The translations under genes and the position numbers were made by a program. This document shows positions 30,454-37,203 of a stretch of 37,203 bases of DNA, piece after piece. Every line of letters starts with the position of its first letter. The first letter of the stretch is position 1. Source of the DNA: an uncultured Clostridia bacterium (GTDB lineage Bacteria; Bacillota; Clostridia; Christensenellales; CAG-917); assembly GCA_944372795.1 (NCBI GenBank), contig CALWAF010000014.1, positions 1 through 37,203 of the forward strand, in the 5' to 3' direction. The notes beneath the pieces are model-generated. The model was not told the DNA's origin. It did no database searches and saw only the letters and a list, made by a program, of their open reading frames with translations.

Positions 30454-32222
30454 GCAGACTAGACAAACTAAACAAAAAACTCGCGGAGCTGGATCCGTCC
30501 TTCAAGGCGTCCTTCGAGCGCGGGTGCACCGTGCTCACGGGGGAGAGCGACGATTGGCAGAAGATAGTGCGGGCGGGCAAACTCGCCGTGGACAAGAAAC
30601 ACTCTCTCGGCGTCGTCAACCGCATAAAACTAAAAGGGTTCGTGCAGCGTGTCCCCGAGCCCGTCGTGCGCGACAGGGCGTATGACGGCGCCTCTCCCGA
30701 CGTCCTCGTGATAGGCGGAGGCATAGTGGGCTGCGCGGCGGCGAGGGCGCTCACGCGCTACGACCTTTCCGTCATGCTCGTTGAACGCGGCTATGACGTC
30801 GCTCTCGGCGGCTCGTCGCGCAACGGCGGCGTTGTGCACGTCGGCATCAACTATTCCCCCCACGCGCAGAAACACATTTACAACAACCGCGGCAACGAGA
30901 TGTACGAAGGACTGTGCCGCGACCTAGGCGTGCCCTTCGAGCAGAAAGGACAGGTGCTGCTCATCGGCAAACGCTGGGAGACGCTGCTTTGCGCCGTGCT
31001 CAAACTCAATGCGAAACGCCTGCACATCCCGGGCGTGAAATTCATGAAGAGGGCGGAACTCGTCACGGTGGAGCCGCACATCCCGGAGTGGATATACGGC
31101 GGGCTCTATATGCCCACGGGGGGTATCACGTCGCCCTATCAGATGACGGTCGCCCTTGCCGAGAACGCGGCGGCAAACGGTGCGAAGATATGCCTCGACA
31201 CCGCGGTGGAGGGGATGCGCGTCGAGGACGGCAAGATACGCGAAGTTTTCACAAACAGGGGGATCATCCGTCCGAAAATGGTGATAAACGCCGCGGGCGT
31301 GTATTCGGACGTCATCGCGGACATGGCGGGAGACCGCACTTTCACCGTGCATCCGAGGAAGGGCACGGACATCATCCTTGATAAGAAAAAGGGGTATATG
31401 GTGCGCACCAGCATGGCGAAGTCGCCCACCACGGTGCCCCCTCCCTTGGACGGCGGAGAGGAAGCGCACGCGGGCGGGCTGAAAGCCGTCGTGAAGGCGC
31501 TGCACAGCCACACCAAGGGCATCGCGAGCATCCACACCGCGGACGGCAACATGATCATAGGTCCCGACGCGCTCGAAGTCCCCGACAGAGAGGACACCGC
31601 GACCACGGCGGAGAGCATGGACGCCATCTTCGAGGCGCAAGGACGCATTTCGGAGGGCGCGGGCAGGGCGGACGTCATCGCCTATTTCGCGGGCGTGCGC
31701 GCTCCCACCTATGAGGAAGATTTCGTCGTGCGCAAGGGCATATTCACCGAGAACATTTTGGAGGCGGCGGGCATCCAGTCGCCGGGCATAACGGCGGCTC
31801 CCGCCATCGCGGAGGATCTTGCGAAGTGGGCGGCGGAGTATATCGGCAGATCCCGCAAGGTGAAGCCGAATCCCGACTTCGATCCCGTCCGTCCGAAGAA
31901 GCCGGTGCTTCGCGAGATGAGCGAGGAAGAGAGGGCGCGCCTCATCGCCGAAAACCCCGACTACGGCGAGATAGTCTGCCGCTGCGAGGAAGTGAGCAAA
32001 GGAGAGATCCTCGATGCGTTGCGCTCACCCCTTCCCGTCTTCACGGTGGACGCCGTGAAACGCCGCGTCCGTCCCGGGATGGGAAGGTGTCAGGGAGGGT
32101 TCTGCTCCCCGCTGGTGGTGAAGATCATCGCGGAGGAGGCGGGGGTGAGCCCCGAGGACGTGACCAAGGGGAATGTCCGCGCCCGCATACTTTACGGCGA
32201 CACCAAAGCAAAAGAAAAGTGA
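30450..32222 (+). CDS. FAD-dependent oxidoreductase, GlpA/LhgO-like, with BON-like N-terminus and [2Fe-2S] C-terminus
   Basis: A 590-residue flavoprotein. Residues 1 to about 75 resemble a BON domain (LTGESDDWQKIVRAGKLA followed by GVVNRIKLKGFV), unusual for this enzyme type. From about 83 the FAD-binding Rossmann motif VLVIGGGIVGCAAARAL and SSRNGGVVHVGINY place it with glycerol-3-phosphate dehydrogenase or L-2-hydroxyacid oxidase-like enzymes. Near the C-terminus VCRCEEVSKGEIL and GMGRCQGGFC form the four-Cys BFD-like [2Fe-2S] domain found in GlpA-type proteins. The substrate is not determinable; glycerol-3-phosphate or a hydroxyacid are candidates. No GlpB/GlpC genes are adjacent. A strong terminator follows. 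Confidence 0.87.
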   Translation: MSRLDKLNKKLAELDPSFKASFERGCTVLTGESDDWQKIVRAGKLAVDKKHSLGVVNRIKLKGFVQRVPEPVVRDRAYDGASPDVLVIGGGIVGCAAARALTRYDLSVMLVERGYDVALGGSSRNGGVVHVGINYSPHAQKHIYNNRGNEMYEGLCRDLGVPFEQKGQVLLIGKRWETLLCAVLKLNAKRLHIPGVKFMKRAELVTVEPHIPEWIYGGLYMPTGGITSPYQMTVALAENAAANGAKICLDTAVEGMRVEDGKIREVFTNRGIIRPKMVINAAGVYSDVIADMAGDRTFTVHPRKGTDIILDKKKGYMVRTSMAKSPTTVPPPLDGGEEAHAGGLKAVVKALHSHTKGIASIHTADGNMIIGPDALEVPDREDTATTAESMDAIFEAQGRISEGAGRADVIAYFAGVRAPTYEEDFVVRKGIFTENILEAAGIQSPGITAAPAIAEDLAKWAAEYIGRSRKVKPNPDFDPVRPKKPVLREMSEEERARLIAENPDYGEIVCRCEEVSKGEILDALRSPLPVFTVDAVKRRVRPGMGRCQGGFCSPLVVKIIAEEAGVSPEDVTKGNVRARILYGDTKAKEK

Positions 32223-32261
32223 AGGATCGCGGAGCAAAGCTCCGCACGCCCAAAATGAAGG

Positions 32262-32291
32262 AAAAACGGACGGCATCTGCCGTCCGTTTTT
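32262..32291. terminator. Bidirectional intrinsic terminator
   Basis: AAAAACGGACGGCA (32262-32275) and TGCCGTCCGTTTTT (32278-32291) form a perfect 14-bp palindrome with A/T ends, between the convergent oxidoreductase (plus) and lipoprotein (minus) genes. Confidence 0.92.
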
Positions 32292-32348
32292 CTTTATCCG
32301 ATGTCCGCGGGAGACAGGGGAGGGAGAAAATTCCCGCGGAGCCTGCCG

Positions 32349-33854
32349 TCAATCGGCGTTATCGGTGCGTTGTGCTTTGAGCGCGGCAATGTATTCGCGG
32401 GCTTCGGTTTCCGCCTCGTCGAGTGCCTGCTCCATCTTTTCCTGTGCGCCCGAGAGGGCGTCTTCGGTCTCGGAAAGAAGCGCGTTCAGTTCGTCAAGCT
32501 CATCCTCGGTGAGTTCCGCAGCCATGGCGGCGTAGATGTCGTCCGCTTTTGCCGCGAGTTTGTCACGGAGAGCAGCGGTCTCGGAGGATGTGATCCTGCC
32601 GTCGGCGAGGATGTCGGCTGCCTCGTCCGCGAGGAAGGAAATGTCCGCGACTATGGCTTCGATCTGCTCCTTGACGACGGGCGGCACGAGATTCTCTATG
32701 GGTTCTATGCGGCTCACCGCTTCGGCAAGCTCATCTTTCAGGGCGGTGATCTCCGCCTCGTGTTCTGCCGCAAAGTCCGCGATCTCGGCGCGCACCTGTT
32801 CCTCCGCCGCGTTCAGTTCGGCGACGATCTCGGCACGCAGCGCTTCGACGTCTTCTGCAAGGTCGCTCGAGCGGTAGAGCTTGTCAAGATATGCCTCTAT
32901 GCTGTCCAGAGTGATCTCGCCCTCGGAGTTTTTGAGCATGTCGGTCTCGCCTTCTTCCATGCCGAGCGTCTCGGCGACGGCGGTGACGACGGTCTCGTCA
33001 AGGGGATAAGCCCCGACTTTTTCCGCAAAGAAGAGGACGGACGTCAGGGCGTCCATAGCCACGGCTCCCGCATTGTAGCCCGCATATGCGAAGGCGTAGT
33101 AGGCGTCGAGGGGACGGTGGGCGGTGAAGTAGGCGACGTACACGGCGTCGAGGGCAGCGCTCTTTGCGGTCTCGAACGCGTTCACGGCGACGTCTTTCGC
33201 TTCGGAATAGGCGTCGGTGGCAAACTCGGCGAGAGCGATGTGCGCGTCGGACACCTTCTTTATGAGTTGCTCGGTGTCGAGCTCGACCGCGACTTCAAAT
33301 GAGACCTCGCCCGTAGCCACTGCGGAAAGGATGAGTTTCAGCCTTTCGGGGGTGAGGGACTGCACGTTCTCGTCGTCGGGGTATTCTGCCTTCAGGTTGT
33401 CAAGTTTGCGCGCGAGGGAGAAGGACGCGTCCGAGGTGCAGGAGACCGAGATGCCGAAAAGCTCCGCCGAGGCGCTCACGATCGTGTTCACTTCGGCACT
33501 GAATTTGTCTGCAAGGTTGCCGTCCGCAACGACGGAAGTCTCGACCACTGCGGTCGCGTCGGTGAGCCAGCCGAGCTCGTAGGCGAGGCGGGTGATGTTG
33601 GAGACCGCGGTCTTTACGTCTTCGCCGATTATGCCGTCCTCGCCGTAAAGGAGGACCAAGCCGTCCTCGTTGGCGCCGTGCGCGGAGAGCACTTTGCCTT
33701 CGGCGTTGAGGGTGAGTTCGACGGAAGGATTGATGTCAAGAGTGACGAATGCCGCCGCATCGTCCGCGCCGCTGTCCTTGTTGCAGGCGACGAGGGAGAC
33801 GGTGAGTACCGTCAGACAGAGCATGACGGCGATGATAGCAATTGATTTTTTCAT
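32349..33854 (-). CDS. Lipoprotein with RsgI-like domain and long coiled-coil tail
   Basis: A 501-residue exported protein. The signal peptide ends in a lipobox (LVAC, Cys24). Residues about 35-120 match the extracytoplasmic domain of RsgI-type anti-sigma factors, with DINPSVELTLNAEGKVL (Asn42-Pro43) and ANEDGLVLLYG. A helical middle follows, then a Glu/Ala-rich segment (about 330-500) likely to be coiled coil. Two EF-hand-like loops occur: NSEGEITLDS near 309-318 and DILADGRITSSE at 414-425. The start at 33854 has GGAGG upstream; a longer frame lacks the signal at its start. It lies 147 bases after the membrane anti-sigma gene whose INPSV domain it shares. Its role is unknown; a partner or competitor in that signalling pathway is inferred. 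Confidence 0.78.
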   Translation of the reverse strand: MKKSIAIIAVMLCLTVLTVSLVACNKDSGADDAAAFVTLDINPSVELTLNAEGKVLSAHGANEDGLVLLYGEDGIIGEDVKTAVSNITRLAYELGWLTDATAVVETSVVADGNLADKFSAEVNTIVSASAELFGISVSCTSDASFSLARKLDNLKAEYPDDENVQSLTPERLKLILSAVATGEVSFEVAVELDTEQLIKKVSDAHIALAEFATDAYSEAKDVAVNAFETAKSAALDAVYVAYFTAHRPLDAYYAFAYAGYNAGAVAMDALTSVLFFAEKVGAYPLDETVVTAVAETLGMEEGETDMLKNSEGEITLDSIEAYLDKLYRSSDLAEDVEALRAEIVAELNAAEEQVRAEIADFAAEHEAEITALKDELAEAVSRIEPIENLVPPVVKEQIEAIVADISFLADEAADILADGRITSSETAALRDKLAAKADDIYAAMAAELTEDELDELNALLSETEDALSGAQEKMEQALDEAETEAREYIAALKAQRTDNAD

Positions 33855-33957
33855 ACGAACCTCCGGATTTCGGTGTGTCCGAGGGCGATCGCATCGCATA
33901 TCGGACGCACATTAAACAAACGGACGCGGGCTTTTAATGCACCGCGCCGCGAAATCG

Positions 33958-33985
33958 GACGAAAAATTTTATTTGTGCGGTTTTC
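33958..33985 (-). promoter_or_regulatory. Possible ECF-type promoter of the lipoprotein gene
   Basis: On the minus strand GAAAACC (33979-33985), 17 bp, CGTC (33958-33961) resembles the two-part promoters of extracytoplasmic-function sigma factors. It lies 104 bases before the lipoprotein start. A small hairpin partly overlaps it (GTGCGG / CCGCAC), so this is a tentative reading. Confidence 0.3.
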
Positions 33986-34001
33986 CCCGCACGCACGCTT
34001 T

Positions 34002-35396
34002 TCAAAAGAGAAAACGCGTTTCCTTGCTTCCCCCGGAAAGGCTCTCCCACAGTTCATCCTCGCTTTGGAAGGAGGAGAGCACGCCTTCCCGCCAGCTCTC
34101 GTAGTCCTCTCGGGAGAGGGCGTCGCGCGCGGCGTTGTATATCTCGCGGAAGTCTTCCGCAAGTTTCGCCGCCTCGGCGCTTGCCGCTTCCACCGCTTTG
34201 GCGATGTATTCGGAGGCTTCCTTCGGGAGCTGCATCAGTTCGGCGAAGAGGTCGTCGCCGAGCCCCGCCACCGAGAGAACGGAATTGATGAGGTCGAGAT
34301 TGCGCGCGAGCACTTCGCCCGACAGCGTGGCTATGACGGATGCCAGCTTCTCCACGGTGAGGGAGATGTGGTCCGCCGCCGCATTCAGCAGCTCGCGCTC
34401 GCTTGCTATCTTCACACCGTAGTCGGCTTCGTAGCGGGCGAGAGCCTCGTCCATCTCGGCGACCAGCGCGCCGAATTCACCCTCCAGCTCGTCGCCGTAC
34501 ACCTCCTTGACGCTCCAATAATCCTTCCACACCAAGGCGGGATTGTCGTCGTGGCTCAAGATGTCGAAATAGAGGGTGTATAGGTTGCCCACATCCGCGG
34601 CGTTCTTCTCGATGCGGGCGAGATTGTCAGACAGATAGTCCTTTGCCGTTTCGACGAACGCGTCGTCGAACACCGTGTTTTCGTAGGCGTCGGCGAGCTC
34701 ATCCGCCGTCATATCCTCGACGCCGCGGTTGCGGAAGAACACCGAGACGTTCTCCACAAAGTCCGCCACGGCGGATACCGTGTCCGAGGCAGCCGCTCCG
34801 CAGAGCGCGGCGAAGTCGCTCACCGTGCGCTCGGCGGAAAGGACGAGAGCGTATATGCCGTCTTCCATGAAATGGGTCTCCAGCGTCTCGCGGGCGTCGG
34901 AGAGCAGCTCTCCGCCGTCGCCGCAGGAGGTGAGGCGCACCGCGCTCTCTCCCTCGGTGTCGATGAAGCCCAGCATCGCCGCGCGGTCGGCAAAGATGAC
35001 TAGGGCGTCGCCAACGGGCTTGCCCAGCATACTTTCCGCCACGCCGTCCGCAAGCACGATGTCGGCGTCCGCGTTCGTCGCAGCGACGCCTGTAACAGTC
35101 CCGTCCGCGTCGGTCACCACGGTGACGGAGGGATTGATCTCTAGCATGAAGGCGTAACGCTGCACCGCGTCACGGACGGGCAGCAGGAAGACGCACACCA
35201 GCACCACCGCCAGCACCACCGCAACGAGTGCGGGAGGGAGCGTGAAGGCGAGGATCTTTTTCTTGCGCGTCAGGCTGCCGTCCGCGTTGACCGTCACCTC
35301 ATCGCAGACGGCGGGAGAGGGCGCGTCGAGGACCTGCCTCCCGATGGGGGGCAGGGCGTCAAGCTCATCCTTCCACATCTTTTTCCACGATCTCAT
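34002..35396 (-). CDS. RsgI-like membrane anti-sigma factor
   Basis: A 464-residue single-pass membrane protein. Residues 1-46 are cytoplasmic and would bind the sigma factor encoded just upstream. A membrane segment spans about 47-73 (ILAFTLPPALVAVVLAVVL). The outside part begins with an RsgI-like domain containing FMLEINPSVTVVTDADGTV (Asn88-Pro89) and ATNADADIVL, followed by about 300 mostly helical, acidic residues without a recognised enzymatic or carbohydrate-binding domain. In characterised RsgI proteins the conserved Asn-Pro bond cleaves itself and starts signal transduction; here this is family-based inference. The start shares ATGA with the sigma gene stop, the classic sigma/anti-sigma coupling. 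Confidence 0.82.
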   Translation of the reverse strand: MRSWKKMWKDELDALPPIGRQVLDAPSPAVCDEVTVNADGSLTRKKKILAFTLPPALVAVVLAVVLVCVFLLPVRDAVQRYAFMLEINPSVTVVTDADGTVTGVAATNADADIVLADGVAESMLGKPVGDALVIFADRAAMLGFIDTEGESAVRLTSCGDGGELLSDARETLETHFMEDGIYALVLSAERTVSDFAALCGAAASDTVSAVADFVENVSVFFRNRGVEDMTADELADAYENTVFDDAFVETAKDYLSDNLARIEKNAADVGNLYTLYFDILSHDDNPALVWKDYWSVKEVYGDELEGEFGALVAEMDEALARYEADYGVKIASERELLNAAADHISLTVEKLASVIATLSGEVLARNLDLINSVLSVAGLGDDLFAELMQLPKEASEYIAKAVEAASAEAAKLAEDFREIYNAARDALSREDYESWREGVLSSFQSEDELWESLSGGSKETRFLF

Positions 35397-35908
35397 ATCC
35401 CCGTCTCCTTCAAACTCCGTTTGAGTTTATGTACGCTGCGGTTGTACTTTGCGGTCACCGTCCCCACGGGACAGCCGAGCATATCTGCGATCTCTCGGTG
35501 TCGGTAGCCCCACAGTACGTGCAGGGTGACTATGCGTCTTTCCTCGTCGGTGAGGACTTTTTTCATAAGTTCCGTGATGCCGAGTTCGCTTCTCTCGTCG
35601 CGGGCGGGCATGGAAGAGAGGTCGGCATCCGCCCGTCGCTCTCTGCATTTCAGCTCGTTGAGCGCGATGTTCTTTGCGATCTGCAGCATCCACGCGCGGG
35701 CGTTGCTCCCTTCGCGGTAGCTCACGGCGTGCATCTTTATGCGCAGATAGACGGTCTGCATGGCGTCCTCGCTGTCCTCTCTGTTGTCGAGATAGGAGTA
35801 AAGAAAGGCGAAGACACCGCGTTTCGTCTTTTCGTAGAGTTCTTCCAGCGCGTCGTTGTCGCCGCGCGCGATCTTTGAGATCAACCTGTCAAGTTGCTGT
35901 TCCTGCAT
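35393..35908 (-). CDS. ECF-like sigma-70 family sigma factor
   Basis: 171 residues from the ATG at 35908 (a TTG at 35929 would add seven). Region 2 is seen in ALEELYEKTKRGVFAFLYSYL through DAMQTVYLRIK and ARAWMLQIAKNIALNEL. Region 4 has LTDEERRIVTLHVLWGYRHREIADMLGC followed by PVGTVTAKYNRSVHKL, the -35-binding helix-turn-helix. There is no region 1 or 3, as in ECF sigma factors. No strong ribosome binding site precedes either start. It is the first gene of the sigma/anti-sigma pair and presumably directs its own regulon to envelope or polysaccharide signals, given the neighbours. Confidence 0.9.
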   Translation of the reverse strand: MQEQQLDRLISKIARGDNDALEELYEKTKRGVFAFLYSYLDNREDSEDAMQTVYLRIKMHAVSYREGSNARAWMLQIAKNIALNELKCRERRADADLSSMPARDERSELGITELMKKVLTDEERRIVTLHVLWGYRHREIADMLGCPVGTVTAKYNRSVHKLKRSLKETGI

Positions 35909-35940
35909 TTCTTGCCGTCTTATAAACAAACTTATACGGC

Positions 35941-35970
35941 ATTTTATTGCGAAAACGGAAAATTTTTCAA
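35941..35970 (-). promoter_or_regulatory. Candidate promoter of the sigma/anti-sigma genes
   Basis: TTGAAA (35965-35970), 18-bp spacer, TAAAAT (35941-35946) on the minus strand; the -35 box overlaps the last codons of the deacetylase gene. It is a housekeeping-type promoter, suggesting basal expression of the pair. Confidence 0.5.
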
Positions 35971-36932
35971 GCGTTTTGCCCTTGTTTGCTCAAAAGTCCG
36001 AGTTTTTCCGTCACTTCGGCAGAGTCGAGCGCGCCGTCGCGGTTGACGCGGCGAAGACGCAGAAGGGTGTCGGGCGCACCACGCCGCACCGTGCTCACCC
36101 CCTCGTTGCAGGTGAAAAAGACTCGGACGCCGAAAGAGCGGATGACAGCCGTAGCCTCGTCGGAGTATTCCCCGAAAGGGAAGGCGTAGGAGAGCGGGAG
36201 GACCCCCGTCGCGCGCAGAATGGCGTCCTGCATCCTGCCCGTGTCCTCGGCAAGCGCGCGGCGGTAGGCGGCGGGAGTTTCCCCCTTCATGCGCTTCACC
36301 CCGAAACGGGGAGAGTAGCGGTGCATGTTGTAGGAGTGGCTGCCGAGTTCCACCCGCCCGCTTGCGGCAAGTTCTCCCATCTGCGCCCACGTGAGGTGGG
36401 AGTAGTTGGGGTTGGAGTGGTCGCCGGAGTCCGTCGAGAACGCCGAGAACGCGCCCACGGGGAAGAATGCCGCCTTCGCGTCGTATTTCTCAAAAAGGGA
36501 CAGACCGTAGAACATGTTGTTGTATCTGCCGTCGTCGAAGGTCAGGATGAGAGGCTTCTCGGGCAGGCTGCCGCCGCCCGATACGAATGCGACGACTTCG
36601 GACGGGAACACCGTTTCGTAGCCCGCCTCGGCGTAGGCGGCAAGGTCGCTCTCGAGCTGCGCGGGCGAAACGGTGTAAGTCCCCTTGGAGCTTTTCATGA
36701 TGTTGTGATACATCACGACGGCGATCTGTCTTTCCTCGTCGTCCGCTTCGTTATCCGCGCGTCGCTGTGCGGTCTCGCCGCTCGTTTCTCCCGCTCCCAT
36801 TCCCTCGCGGAGCGCGTCTTCTGCGGGCGCGAGCCCGCCCGCGAGCGCGAAAGCGAGCGCGCAGGCGACAAATGAAATTAAGACGATGCACACCGCAACA
36901 CCCGAACGCGTAAGATTTTTTCTCATACCCAT
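35967..36932 (-). CDS. Membrane-anchored or secreted polysaccharide deacetylase (NodB fold)
   Basis: A 321-residue carbohydrate esterase family 4-like protein. A hydrophobic N-terminal segment (about 12-34) acts as signal or anchor, followed by a low-complexity Gly/Glu linker and then the NodB domain: MYHNI, the metal-binding LTFDDG, ELGSHSYNMHRYS (the HxxxH zinc ligands) and AFPFGEYSDEA. It would remove acetyl groups from peptidoglycan or another cell-surface polysaccharide. The ATG two codons into the frame (MRKN) is an equally plausible start; neither has a clear ribosome binding site. It sits 58 bases upstream of the sigma gene on the same strand, so it may be linked to envelope signalling. 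Confidence 0.9.
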   Translation of the reverse strand: MGMRKNLTRSGVAVCIVLISFVACALAFALAGGLAPAEDALREGMGAGETSGETAQRRADNEADDEERQIAVVMYHNIMKSSKGTYTVSPAQLESDLAAYAEAGYETVFPSEVVAFVSGGGSLPEKPLILTFDDGRYNNMFYGLSLFEKYDAKAAFFPVGAFSAFSTDSGDHSNPNYSHLTWAQMGELAASGRVELGSHSYNMHRYSPRFGVKRMKGETPAAYRRALAEDTGRMQDAILRATGVLPLSYAFPFGEYSDEATAVIRSFGVRVFFTCNEGVSTVRRGAPDTLLRLRRVNRDGALDSAEVTEKLGLLSKQGQNA

Positions 36933-36986
36933 AGTATGGCTGTCGCGACGGCTATTATTTGCCGGCGGCTAATGAGTGTTCATCGT

Positions 36987-37203
36987 GCTCAAGCGTGGGA
37001 TAGGGTGCACGTCCCCCGACATGGGAGTGTTGCTCCCCCTCCTTCCCTTCGGGCATTCCTCCCCCACTCGTGAAGAGTTCACTCCTCCTAAAATGCGGGA
37101 TATACTTTTTGTCCTTTTGATAAAGTTTGAATCTCGCATAGAGATAATCGAGCGGCGAACAGTACTAACCGAACGTCGCTCGCGGGGAGAGGAAGGCGAC
37201 TCG
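36987..37203 (-). repeat. Inverted copy of the 28-kb intergenic repeat at the window edge
   Basis: The reverse complement of this segment matches 27986-28205. The last 155 bases, with CCTCCTAAAATGCGGGATAT, AATCTCGCATAGAGATAATC and GCGGGGAGAGGAAGGCGACT, are almost identical. It runs to the final base of the window. No gene is visible from 36933 to the end. Confidence 0.85.

Noticed and set aside
27986..37203. Composite transposon bounded by inverted repeats
   Set aside because: No transposase, integrase or target-site duplication is visible, and the repeats also occur as partial copies elsewhere in the window.

Overview
The window looks like one contig of an uncultured, anaerobic, fermentative Firmicute, most likely a gut Clostridia or Christensenellales-like lineage. 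It is GC-rich by eye. There is no rRNA or other taxonomic marker, so this rests on content: two [FeFe]-hydrogenase-family proteins, AdhE, Rex, an RsgI-type anti-sigma factor, a yybP-ykoY/mntP unit, a BspA-type leucine-rich-repeat protein and strong AGGAGG-type ribosome binding sites. Both ends fall in repeats (LRR-coding DNA on the left, an intergenic repeat on the right), which fits an assembly break.

Layout. 1-1.2 kb: the 3' end of a BspA-like LRR gene, terminators and a small unknown gene. 1.3-9.7 kb (minus strand): an eight-gene aromatic amino acid operon in the order aroF-tyrA-aroB-aroA-aroC-pheA-aroEK fusion-aroQ, mostly with short overlaps. It makes chorismate and commits it to Phe and Tyr; no trp genes are present. 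It has its own promoter and a 28-codon Phe/Tyr-rich leader peptide followed by an intrinsic terminator and a competing antiterminator, i.e. a ribosome-mediated attenuator. 9.7-18.7 kb (minus strand): a redox/H2 run of rex-adhE-APH-fold kinase-[2Fe-2S] protein-PAS-containing sensory [FeFe]-hydrogenase-PP2C phosphatase-group B-like [FeFe]-hydrogenase. 18.9-19.7 kb: mntP behind a manganese riboswitch.

20-25.6 kb: a Pr6Pr-like membrane protein, a zinc-ribbon membrane protein divergent from an XRE regulator with twin operators between them, and a ribbon-helix-helix protein in an operon with clpB. 25.6-27.5 kb: an array of small hairpins and pyruvate kinase. 27.5-29.2 kb: 1.7 kb of gene-free DNA made of repeat modules and hairpins. 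29.2-32.3 kb: a DUF1294 protein, a second APH-fold kinase and a FAD-dependent oxidoreductase with a BON-like N-terminus and a BFD-like [2Fe-2S] C-terminus. 32.3-36.9 kb (minus strand): a polysaccharide deacetylase, an ECF-like sigma factor, an RsgI-like membrane anti-sigma factor and a lipoprotein carrying the same INPSV-containing domain. The right end is an inverted copy of a 28-kb repeat module.

Most interesting are the Phe/Tyr leader-peptide attenuator (absent from ordinary gene lists because of its size), the kinase/phosphatase/sensory-hydrogenase operon coupled to rex-adhE and hydA, and the sigma/RsgI-like/lipoprotein set in which the putative self-cleaving domain occurs twice. All functional statements come from reading the sequence and family knowledge; nothing was searched or measured.
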